Source: Treponema sp.
Lineage (GTDB): Bacteria; Spirochaetota; Spirochaetia; Treponematales; Breznakiellaceae
NCBI GenBank assembly: GCA_031289935.1
Contig: JAITON010000091.1
Location: 1 to 22,615, forward strand
Direction of reading: 5' to 3'
Length of the DNA: 22,615 nt
Both the position numbers and the translations under genes were made by a program. Below the pieces are notes generated by a model. It saw only the letters and a list, made by a program, of their open reading frames with translations, was not told the DNA's origin and searched no databases. Positions 15,091 to 21,181 of the stretch are shown piece after piece (the first letter of the stretch is position 1; each line of letters starts with the position of its first letter).

Positions 15091-15561
15091 TCAAAGAGCC
15101 GTAAGAATATCCTCGTATTTTTTCAACACCGCAAAGGCCCCGCCAACCGTGGTCTGGGCCGCCATATCGGTGTAAAACTGAGGATTATCCAGGAGTTCCG
15201 CCAGCCGCTTGAGGAGTTGGAGATGCTTCTCCGTATCCCGCTCGGGGGCTAAAATCAAAAAGAGCAGGTAGACCGGCTTACCGTCCAGGGCATCGTAGTC
15301 GACCCCCCGCCGGGACACCCCCAGGATACCGGAGATGCGGTCCACGGCATTGGTCCTTCCGTGGGGGATAGCAATCCCCTGGCGGATTCCCGTAGACATC
15401 TTGGCTTCGCGGTCCCGAACAGCCTGGAGTACCTCTTCCCGAATGTTGAGGCCCGAGGCCCGGCAGAAATGATCCGCCAGCTCCTCAAAGGCCTCCTCTT
15501 TATCCTCCGCTTCCAAATTCACCTTGATGAATTCCGGCTTAAATACCTCGCAGAGATCCAT
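15091..15561 (-). CDS. PTS EIIA protein, fructose/nitrogen (PtsN) type
   Basis: 156 residues from the ATG at 15561 (GAGGG eight bases upstream). The open frame runs further, but into secG. It is a stand-alone EIIA domain of the mannitol/fructose family with the phosphorylated histidine His67 in GIAIPHGRT, preceded by REAKMSTGIRQG and followed by VDYDALDGKPVYLLFLILAPE and LKRLAELL. There are no EIIB or EIIC domains nearby, so it is more likely a regulatory PtsN-like protein than part of a sugar transporter. It lies 14 bases after secG and 16 before the ATPase genes. Its position suggests that phosphorelay state could be tied to ion pumping, but co-transcription is the only direct evidence. Confidence 0.9.
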   Translation of the reverse strand: MDLCEVFKPEFIKVNLEAEDKEEAFEELADHFCRASGLNIREEVLQAVRDREAKMSTGIRQGIAIPHGRTNAVDRISGILGVSRRGVDYDALDGKPVYLLFLILAPERDTEKHLQLLKRLAELLDNPQFYTDMAAQTTVGGAFAVLKKYEDILTAL

Positions 15562-15575
15562 GCCGGCGCCCTCGC

Positions 15576-15923
15576 TTAATCGGCATCGCTGGCGTCGCCA
15601 GGGACCGTCCCCTCGGGGGTTTCCTGCCACCAGCCGCTATCAGCCTCCGAGGCGGATTCCCGGCCTGCGGCCTCCACGCCCGTACCATCGGGGCTCCGGT
15701 TCACCAGGGCCAGGCCCAGGCTAAGAACCAGGAAAAGGGCCCCCAGTATAGAGGTGGTCCTGGTCAGCACATTACCCGACCGGGACCCAAAGGCCGAACC
15801 GCTGCCCCCGGCAAAAATACCCCCCAGGCTGTCTCCTTCCTCGTTTTGAATCAGAACCATCAGGATGAGAAGGACCGACACAATGATGAAGAGTACCAAT
15901 AAAACAATACCCAGAATACTCAT
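15576..15923 (-). CDS. secG: Preprotein translocase subunit SecG
   Basis: 115 residues from the ATG at 15923 (GGAG eight bases upstream; the longer frame adds a segment that overlaps the promoter region). First membrane helix about 2-23 (ILGIVLLVLFIIVSVLLILMVLIQ), then the family loop QNEEGDSLGGIFAGGSGSAFGSRSGNVLTRTTSILG, and a second helix about 62-80 (ALFLVLSLGLALV). The tail is acidic and low in complexity (about 35 residues). SecG assists SecYEG during export. It is the first gene of the long minus-strand operon leading into the V-ATPase genes. Confidence 0.93.
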   Translation of the reverse strand: MSILGIVLLVLFIIVSVLLILMVLIQNEEGDSLGGIFAGGSGSAFGSRSGNVLTRTTSILGALFLVLSLGLALVNRSPDGTGVEAAGRESASEADSGWWQETPEGTVPGDASDAD

Positions 15924-15957
15924 GAGCTCAACTCCATGCAAAAAATTTAACCAATCA

Positions 15958-15986
15958 ATGATAGCAAAAGCAAAAAGTTTATGCAA
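15958..15986 (-). promoter_or_regulatory. Candidate promoter of the secG-ATPase operon
   Basis: On the minus strand there is TTGCAT (15986-15981), a 17-base spacer and TATCAT (15963-15958), about 35 bases before the secG start. The -10 box matches the consensus at five of six positions, the -35 at only three. The surrounding stretch 15940-15985 is AT-rich compared with the neighbours. The palindrome CCCGCT-CA-AGCGGG (16008-16021) lies just upstream and could be an operator. Confidence 0.45.
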
Positions 15987-16053
15987 GTGGGCCGTTGAGC
16001 CTTTTCCCCCGCTCAAGCGGGTCCCTGGGTATTAGACTCAAGCCTCTTCCGGC

Positions 16054-16097
16054 AAAAAAGGCGGCCCCCTCCCCGCCGAAACAGGGTAAAGGCCGCC
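16054..16097 (-). terminator. Terminator of the NHL lipoprotein gene
   Basis: On the minus strand, GGCGGCC (16097-16091) pairs with GGCCGCC (16066-16060) around a 24-base loop region, followed by TTTTTT (16059-16054). It lies 25 bases after the stop. Outer arms and the TTTTTGC tail match the terminator at 751-799 of the other lipoprotein gene that has the same leader. Confidence 0.78.
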
Positions 16098-16121
16098 GCC
16101 GCTCACCGTCTACCGTAAACT

Positions 16122-17498
16122 TTAGAAGATAATCTTGCGGATGCGATGGTTGCTGGTATCCGCGACATACACGTTGCCGGAGTCGTCCACCGCGACGCCA
16201 TAGGGGCTCTTGAATTGCGCCGCCGCGCCGATTCCCTCCGCATAGCCAGGGGTGTTATAGAGGCTGCCTGCAATGGTGCCAACCAGACCTTCCGGGGTAA
16301 TCTTGCGGATGCGGTTGTTGCCGGTATCCGCGACATACACGTTGCCGGAGCTGTCCACCGCGACACCACCTCTGGGGTTGTAGTATTGCGCCGCAACGCC
16401 GGTTCCGTCCGCATAGCCTTGGGTGCTGCCGGCAAGAGTGGTAACTACGCCTTCCGAGGTAATCTTGCGGATGCGGTCGTTGTAGGTATCCGCGACATAC
16501 ACGTTGCCGGAGCTGTCCACCGCGACGCCATAGGGGTTCTTGAATGTATCGCTCTTGCCGAGGGTGCTCACCACGCCTGCCGGGGTAATCTTGCGGATGC
16601 GGCCGTAGGTATCCGCGACAACGTCGCCGGTATCCGCCACATAGACATTTCCGGAGCTGTCCACCGCGATGCCAAAGGGCTTGTAGAATGCCGCCGCCGT
16701 ACCGGTTCCGTCCGTAGAACTCACGGCGCCGCTGCCCGCAAGGGTGGTAACCACACCTCCAGAGGTAATGTGGCGGATGCGGTTGTTGCCGGTATCCGCG
16801 ACATACACGTTGCCGCTGCCATCCACCGCGACACCAGAGGGGCTCTTGAATGCCGCCGCCGTACCGGTTGCGTCCGTATAGCCCGCGGTGGTGCTGCCCG
16901 CAAAGACGCTCACCACACCCCCAGAGGTAATCTTGCGGATGAGATGGTTGCCGGTATCCGCGACATAGACGTTGCCGCTGCCATCCACCGCGACGCCAGA
17001 GGGGCTCTTGAATGTCGCCGACGCGCCGGTCCCGTCCGTAGCACCTGCGGTACCGCTGCCCGCAAAGACGCTCACCACACCCTCAGAGGTAATTTTGCGG
17101 ATGCGGTGGTTTTCGGTATCCGCGACATAGACGTTACCGCTGCTATCCACCGCGACGCCAGAGGGGCTCTTGAATGCCGCCGACGCGCCGGTTCCGTCCG
17201 CAGAGCCTGCGGTACCGCTGCCTGCTAAGACGCTCACCACACCCTCAGAGGTAATCTTGCGGATGCGGTGGTTTTCGGTATCCGCGACATACACGTTACC
17301 GGAGCCGTCCACCGCGACGCCAGAGGGGTTCTTGAATTTCGCCGCCGCGCCGGTCCCGTCCTCATAGCCAGAGGTACTGCCCGCAAGGGTGCTGACTGTA
17401 CCCGGGGGGACGAGGTTCGGGTCCGGGCAGCCCGCCAGCGCGATTGCCGCCAGCAATAAGACTGCGGCTCCCCCTAAAACTCTAAAACTCTTTTTCAT
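16122..17498 (-). CDS. NHL-repeat lipoprotein
   Basis: 458 residues from the ATG at 17498, behind AAGGAGG (17510-17504). The signal peptide ends in LAGC with Cys24 as the lipidated residue. The mature protein consists of eight NHL units of about 52-58 residues, each of the form VVSTLAGS...DGTGAAAxFKSPSGVAVD-SGNVYVADTxNHRIRKIT, so it should fold into a beta-propeller (one eight-bladed, or six blades plus extras) anchored to the membrane and exposed in the periplasm or on the surface. Unit five has an insertion (DVVADTYG) and unit six is about ten residues short. NHL propellers bind proteins, glycans or RNA; no enzymatic residue is visible. The units are nearly identical at the DNA level, which allows repeat gain and loss. 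The gene stands alone with its own leader and terminator. Confidence 0.9.
   Translation of the reverse strand: MKKSFRVLGGAAVLLLAAIALAGCPDPNLVPPGTVSTLAGSTSGYEDGTGAAAKFKNPSGVAVDGSGNVYVADTENHRIRKITSEGVVSVLAGSGTAGSADGTGASAAFKSPSGVAVDSSGNVYVADTENHRIRKITSEGVVSVFAGSGTAGATDGTGASATFKSPSGVAVDGSGNVYVADTGNHLIRKITSGGVVSVFAGSTTAGYTDATGTAAAFKSPSGVAVDGSGNVYVADTGNNRIRHITSGGVVTTLAGSGAVSSTDGTGTAAAFYKPFGIAVDSSGNVYVADTGDVVADTYGRIRKITPAGVVSTLGKSDTFKNPYGVAVDSSGNVYVADTYNDRIRKITSEGVVTTLAGSTQGYADGTGVAAQYYNPRGGVAVDSSGNVYVADTGNNRIRKITPEGLVGTIAGSLYNTPGYAEGIGAAAQFKSPYGVAVDDSGNVYVADTSNHRIRKIIF
16126..17400 (-). repeat. Intragenic tandem repeats of about 160 bp (NHL units)
   Basis: The eight NHL codon blocks repeat with a period near 160 bp and long identical stretches such as TCCGCGACATACACGTTGCC, seen from 16160 onward at nearly every unit. 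Nucleotide identity is high enough for slipped-strand or recombinational changes in unit number. Units five and six differ in length from the others, which fits past expansion and contraction. Confidence 0.85.
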
Positions 17499-17611
17499 CT
17501 TGACCTCCTTATGAGTGTAAGATGTATTCTCAAAGCCCCGCCCCACTACCCGTACCGCGCAACGCGTGGCTGATTGTTACATCAAGGCCGTGGTGGCAAG
17601 GACTTAAAGCC
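17499..17611 (-). promoter_or_regulatory. Conserved 113-nt leader, copy B
   Basis: Reverse-strand copy of the leader at 193-305, directly before the NHL lipoprotein start and ending with the same AAGGAGG-TCAAG-ATG. The hairpin CCGCGC-GTT-GCGCGG of copy A has one changed base here (CCACGC), and TATACAT is AATACAT. If the promoter at 18132-18160 is used, this block is 5' UTR rather than promoter. Confidence 0.8.
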
Positions 17612-17619
17612 AAATCAAT

Positions 17620-17642
17620 GGAGTTTGCGCCGCGCAAACTCC
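17620..17642. repeat. Palindrome next to leader copy B
   Basis: GGAGTTTGCG-CCG-CGCAAACTCC, a perfect 10-bp inverted repeat with a 3-base loop, starts nine bases beyond the edge of the conserved leader. Its AGTTTGCG arms are related to the outer arms of the elements at 681-736 and 17968-18011. A further hairpin, CCGGTTGC-CGCCCA-GCAACCGG, lies at 17696-17717. Confidence 0.75.
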
Positions 17643-17741
17643 GCGCCGGTCATGGCCCAGGGGCCTTTGACCCCGCCATCTGGCATTTCCTTTCCCCGGT
17701 TGCCGCCCAGCAACCGGCTCTCTTCCTCTATAAATACCGCC

Positions 17742-17846
17742 GTCCCTGGGGCGGGGACAGCCGGCCCTGGGGCGGAGACAGCCGTCTCTGGGGCGGGGAC
17801 AACCGTCTCTGGGGCGGGGACAAACAGCCCTGGGGCGGAGAGCGCC
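17742..17846. repeat. 21-bp tandem array 4 (5 units plus a degenerate one)
   Basis: Units start at 17742, 17763, 17784, 17805 and 17826, of the form GTCYCTGGGGCGGRGACARCC, and a decayed sixth follows at 17847. Each has the inverted repeat GTCYC-N7-GRGAC, the same stem-5/loop-7 plan as array 2. The unit junction GGAGACAGCCGTCTCT also occurs at the end of array 3. The array lies within the 767-base non-coding region 17499-18265, which otherwise holds the leader, palindromes, a promoter and a possible terminator. Confidence 0.88.
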
Positions 17847-17930
17847 CGCCATGGGGACCACTCTGACCCAACCGGGCGGAGAGAAAATGGGACCTTGAAA
17901 CGGGGGCTATAGCACGGGGGGGGGGAGGGG

Positions 17931-18011
17931 CAATCCTGCCGGATTGGCGCCATCCAGTAGGATGGCGGTCCAGTTTGCTGGCAATCCGGTAGGATTGCAC
18001 GCAAACTGGAC
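17931..18011. repeat. Cluster of three related palindromes
   Basis: In order: CAATCC-TGCC-GGATTG (17931-17946), GCCATCC-AGTA-GGATGGC (17949-17966), and a long nested hairpin with outer arms GTCCAGTTTGC (17968-17978) and GCAAACTGGAC (18001-18011), a 2x2 internal loop, and inner arms GCAATCC (17981-17987) and GGATTGC (17992-17998). The inner and outer arms match those at 681-736, so the two sites belong to one repeat family. A weaker relative, TCTGGCTTTGCCGGAT, lies near 18049-18064 and matches TCCGGCTTTGCCGGAT near 765-780. Confidence 0.82.
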
Positions 18012-18131
18012 TATTGGGAGATTCTGGCCTACCCCAGAGGGGCCGCTATCTGGCTTTGCCGGATTGCAGGGCCCTGTCGGGGCCGGGATTACTCTGCTTT
18101 GCTCAAATCTTCGTGCCGTCAGCATGACGTA

Positions 18132-18160
18132 AGTATATACCTTCCTGAAAATAATGTCAA
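18132..18160 (-). promoter_or_regulatory. Consensus promoter upstream of the NHL gene
   Basis: On the minus strand: TTGACA (18160-18155), a 17-base spacer, TATACT (18137-18132). The expected start is near 18125, which gives an unusually long leader of about 630 nt before the NHL start codon, running through the palindrome cluster, array 4 and the conserved leader. No other gene on this strand lies in between. Confidence 0.7.
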
Positions 18161-18191
18161 GCGCTTTGTGGGAAAATTGTCAAAAAAACGT

Positions 18192-18240
18192 GAAAAAACC
18201 CGGTTCCCCGCGTTTTTCCCCCCCTGATTGACGGGCCGGG
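18192..18240 (-). terminator. Possible terminator of the helicase gene
   Basis: On the minus strand, CCCGG (18240-18236) can pair with CCGGG (18203-18199), with partial C/G pairing inside, followed by TTTTTT (18198-18193). The stem is interrupted, so this is a weaker call than the other terminators. Confidence 0.4.
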
Positions 18241-18265
18241 CCGGCAATTCAGGACTTGTTCGGCC

Positions 18266-20839
18266 TCAGAATGGCTCCACAGGGTGGGACATCGAGAACA
18301 AAAACCGTTCGGTTTCCCGGAGGATGGTATCAAACTCCGCGAAACAGGTCCGGCTTGGGGGGATGGAGCGGAGAAAAACCTCGCCGTAACGCTTGCGAAG
18401 GAGCCGGCCGTCCAGGACCGCTACCACGCCCCGGTCGCTGGAGCGGCGCATCAGGCGGCCGAAGCCCTGTTTGAACTTCATCACCGCCTCGGGCAGAGAA
18501 AGGTCCATAAAAGGATTGCCCCCCTGTTTGTCGAGGGCCTCAGAGCGGGCTTCGAAGACCGGATCATTAGGGCTGCGAAAGGGCAGCCGGCAGAGGATCA
18601 CCAGGCGCAGGGTGTCTCCCGGCGCGTCAACCCCCTCCCAGAAGGAATCGGTGGCAAAGAGGACGCTGGTCTCGTCGGCCAGGAAGCTCGCCAGGAGCCG
18701 GCTCCGGTCATCATCCCCCTGCTTAAAGCAGCGGATGCCGCTCTGTTCCAGGACCGGCCGGGCTGCGGCGTAGGCGCTCTTGAGGGCCTCGTAGGAGGTA
18801 AAGAGGATCAGGGCCGAGCCCCCGGCGGTCTCCGCGAGCCGGGTTACCGCCTGGTCCACAAAGGGTCTAAAGGCGCTTTCCTCCGGCAGGGGGGCGTCCC
18901 CGGGGACCGCCAGCAGGGTTGCGGTCTTGTAGGGAAAGGGTGAGGGGAACTGGCCGCAGAGCACGGGCCGGTCTTCTACCAGGGCCAGGCCGGAGCGGCC
19001 CATCCAGTAGGCGAAAGGGGCCCGTTCCGAAGGAGCGTACTCCTTCGGAACGGAGTTTACGGTGAGGGTGGCGGAGACGCAGACCACGGTCTTATTGGGC
19101 CGGAAGAGGGCATCGGCCAGGGCCGGGGCCGTGTCCAGGGGCGTTACGGTAAAGCGGGCCCAGGGAGAGCTGCCGGGGGCGCCCCCGCCGAAACGTTCCA
19201 GCCACATCACCTCGCCGGGATGTTCCCGGTAGCCCATAAAGGAGGCGCAGACCTCAGAGATGGTGTCCAGACGGCGGAGCACTCCCTTGAGTTCCCAGAC
19301 CGCTGGATCATCCGCATCATCATCCTTCAAATCTTCCAGAGCCTCCCGGACCAGGTTGATGAGGACCAGGAGTTCCCGGCGGAGATCCTCCAGGCCGGGA
19401 ATCAGCAGGGCCTTGACGGCCTCCGCCCGCTGGGGGCTAAGCCGGAAACAGCCCTCGGATTGGCAGAGTTCCAGGGCCCGCTCGTCGAGCTCGTCCGCTA
19501 CGGCCCGGATACGCTCCACTGCGTCCTGGGCCTTGTCGATAAAGGCCTCCCCCCTGCCCTCCTGGGTCAAATCGGCCAGCCGGAGCAGGAGGCCGAAGCG
19601 CCGGGCCCGGCGTTTGCGGAGGAGCCGCCCCAGTTGGCGGTAGAGGGAGAGGCGGCTCCATTCCCGGGAAAAGAAGGAGGTAGCCGCGCTTTCCATGGTG
19701 TGGGCCTCGTCGATGATGAGCCGCCTATAGGGGGGCAGTACCACGGTGGCTTCGTAGCCGGCGCCTTCCCGCCGGGCGGCCAGGTCGGCAAAGAGCAGGT
19801 GATGGTTCACCACCAGAATCCGGGCGTCGGCACATTCCCGGCGGAGGGTCATGACGAAACAGCGCTCCCGGTTAGGGCAGCCCATGCCCATGCAGAGGTC
19901 CGCCTCGGAACAGACCCGGGACCAGACCGTCTCGGGGGGCATAAAGGACAGGTCCGAGCGGGAGCCCGATTTTACGGACTCCGCCCATTGGGCAATACGC
20001 CCGAGGGCCTCGTTTTCATCCTCATCCAAAAACTGCGCCTCCCGGAGGGCATCGTCCAGGCGGCGCCAGCAGAGATAGTTCCCCCGGCCCTTGACCAGGG
20101 CCGCCTTGATCTTGCCCCCCAGGGCTGCGGCCACCAGGGGGATGTCCTTGTCGAAGAGCTGCTGCTGCAGGGTGATGGTAGCGGTAGAGATAAGGATCCG
20201 CTCGCCATTGTCCAGGGCATACCGCATGGCCGGGAGCAGATAGGCGAAGGACTTACCGACGCCGGTGCCCGCTTCCGCAGCGGCCAGGGCGTCTTCGTTA
20301 AAGGCCCGGATGATAAGTTCCATGAGCTCAAGCTGAGAGGACCGGAGTTCAAAACTGGGGAGCCGCCCGGCGACGGCCCCACCGGGTTCCAGGGCGGCGC
20401 AGATTTTGTCCCGGTCCAGTTTTTTGACGCGCCGGCGCCGGGCCGGTTCGGCCACCACATAGACCTGGGAGACCTCATTATCCACGATAAAGGAACCGGC
20501 CCCGGACTCGGCGGCCCGGGAAGAAAGGACGAGGTCGTTGTCGCTGGGGGTCAAAAAGCCCGAGGGGTGGTTGTGGATGAAGACATCGGGAACCCGGCTT
20601 TCAACTGAAACTTCGTCCAAAGGGCCGGCCCCGCCGGGATCCTCCCCTTCCGGCGTTTCCAGGAGGCCGATAAGGGCAGGTACGGAAGCGGCGTTCCCCC
20701 GGGCGGCCACCCTGACCCGGCACACCAGGCCCGAATCGTCCAGAAAGCCCAGGACGAAGATCTCGTTCCCCCCGGCGCTCTGGATTTCCGCTCTGAGTGT
20801 CTCGATAGCCGCCTCGGAAAACCGCTTACCCGCTTGCAC
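18266..20839 (-). CDS. DinG/XPD-type helicase with N-terminal RadC-like JAB domain
   Basis: 857 residues from GTG 20839 (AGGA just upstream; no earlier in-frame start). Residues about 20-130 form a JAB/JAMM-like domain with EIFVLGFLD, then HNHPSGFLTPSDND at 89-102, the HxH...D metal motif of RadC, here with Glu26 as a possible partner. From about 160 on it is a superfamily 2 helicase of the DinG/XPD group: SSQLELMELI, Walker A GTGVGKS (191-197), iron-sulphur candidates Cys257 (GRGNYLC), Cys316, Cys321 and Cys327, DEAH at 377-380, and C-terminal motifs FASD-like LFATDSFWEGVDAPGD and QGFGRLMRRSSDRG. DinG unwinds 5'-3' and resolves R-loops and forked DNA. The JAB fusion is uncommon. The gene starts 12 bases after the tRNA terminator, so its promoter is unclear. 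Confidence 0.9.
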   Translation of the reverse strand: MQAGKRFSEAAIETLRAEIQSAGGNEIFVLGFLDDSGLVCRVRVAARGNAASVPALIGLLETPEGEDPGGAGPLDEVSVESRVPDVFIHNHPSGFLTPSDNDLVLSSRAAESGAGSFIVDNEVSQVYVVAEPARRRRVKKLDRDKICAALEPGGAVAGRLPSFELRSSQLELMELIIRAFNEDALAAAEAGTGVGKSFAYLLPAMRYALDNGERILISTATITLQQQLFDKDIPLVAAALGGKIKAALVKGRGNYLCWRRLDDALREAQFLDEDENEALGRIAQWAESVKSGSRSDLSFMPPETVWSRVCSEADLCMGMGCPNRERCFVMTLRRECADARILVVNHHLLFADLAARREGAGYEATVVLPPYRRLIIDEAHTMESAATSFFSREWSRLSLYRQLGRLLRKRRARRFGLLLRLADLTQEGRGEAFIDKAQDAVERIRAVADELDERALELCQSEGCFRLSPQRAEAVKALLIPGLEDLRRELLVLINLVREALEDLKDDDADDPAVWELKGVLRRLDTISEVCASFMGYREHPGEVMWLERFGGGAPGSSPWARFTVTPLDTAPALADALFRPNKTVVCVSATLTVNSVPKEYAPSERAPFAYWMGRSGLALVEDRPVLCGQFPSPFPYKTATLLAVPGDAPLPEESAFRPFVDQAVTRLAETAGGSALILFTSYEALKSAYAAARPVLEQSGIRCFKQGDDDRSRLLASFLADETSVLFATDSFWEGVDAPGDTLRLVILCRLPFRSPNDPVFEARSEALDKQGGNPFMDLSLPEAVMKFKQGFGRLMRRSSDRGVVAVLDGRLLRKRYGEVFLRSIPPSRTCFAEFDTILRETERFLFSMSHPVEPF

Positions 20840-20851
20840 AACATCCTAAAC

Positions 20852-20876
20852 AAAAAGCTGCCGGAGGCAGCCTTTT
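20852..20876 (-). terminator. tRNA-Glu terminator
   Basis: On the minus strand, AAAAG-GCTGCC-TCC-GGCAGC followed by TTTTTGTTT (20856-20848). It begins four bases after the tRNA 3' end and ends just before the GTG of the helicase gene, so that gene depends on read-through or an internal promoter. Confidence 0.85.
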
Positions 20877-20880
20877 GTTC

Positions 20881-20952
20881 CATCTCCTGGGGGAATTGAA
20901 CCCCCGTTGTCGGGTTGAAAACCCGATGTCCTGACCACTAGACGAAGGAGAC
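20881..20952 (-). tRNA. tRNA-Glu (anticodon UUC)
   Basis: 72-base cloverleaf on the minus strand: acceptor GTCTCCT / AGGAGAT with discriminator G, D arm GTC...GAC, anticodon arm TCGGG-TTTTCAA-CCCGA with anticodon TTC, variable loop CAAC, T arm GGGGG-TTCAATT-CCCCC. CCA is not encoded. A consensus promoter, a 51-base leader containing a perfect inverted repeat, and a close terminator make this a single-gene transcript. With anticodon UUC it can read both glutamate codons. Glu-tRNA is also the precursor for heme through HemA where present; nothing here tests that. Confidence 0.96.
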
Positions 20953-20954
20953 TT

Positions 20955-20992
20955 GGTTTCAAAAGAACGCCAAAAGGCGTTCTTTTGAAACC
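20955..20992. repeat. Perfect 17-bp-arm inverted repeat in the tRNA-Glu leader
   Basis: GGTTTCAAAAGAACGCC (20955-20971), AAAA, then its exact reverse complement (20976-20992). It occupies about +11 to +48 of the predicted tRNA transcript and ends two bases before the mature 5' end. There is no T tract on either side, so it is not an intrinsic terminator. Confidence 0.9.
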
Positions 20993-21009
20993 GCAATGAT
21001 ACAGAAAAT

Positions 21010-21038
21010 ACTATACCGGGATCGGCGCAATGTGTCAA
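21010..21038 (-). promoter_or_regulatory. tRNA-Glu promoter
   Basis: On the minus strand: TTGACA (21038-21033), 17-base spacer, TATAGT (21015-21010). The predicted start is near 21003. Beyond this promoter, tRNA and hairpin, the region 20840-21181 contains nothing else I can name. Confidence 0.88.
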
Positions 21039-21181
21039 GCTCTTGTGGATATTTGCCCCGCAGATATTAAAGAATGCATCGATTCGCCCGGTTACACCGT
21101 CAAGGTCGTTGCCGCAATCCGTGTTTCCCTGGGAAAGGGCTGATTAATTTGACGATAACCAGCGCCTTCCTTTTGCCGGGC

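Noticed and set aside
16146..17228. Long plus-strand frame opposite the NHL gene
   Set aside because: It is the antisense shadow of a repetitive coding sequence; the minus-strand frame has signal peptide, lipobox, ribosome binding site and a recognised fold.
17522..17912. Plus-strand small proteins in the region upstream of the NHL gene
   Set aside because: The frames run through array 4 and the leader of the NHL gene, with no ribosome binding site and no recognisable domain.
20955..20992. Intrinsic terminator for the alarmone synthetase gene
   Set aside because: No T tract follows the stem in either direction and it lies downstream of the tRNA promoter within the tRNA transcript.
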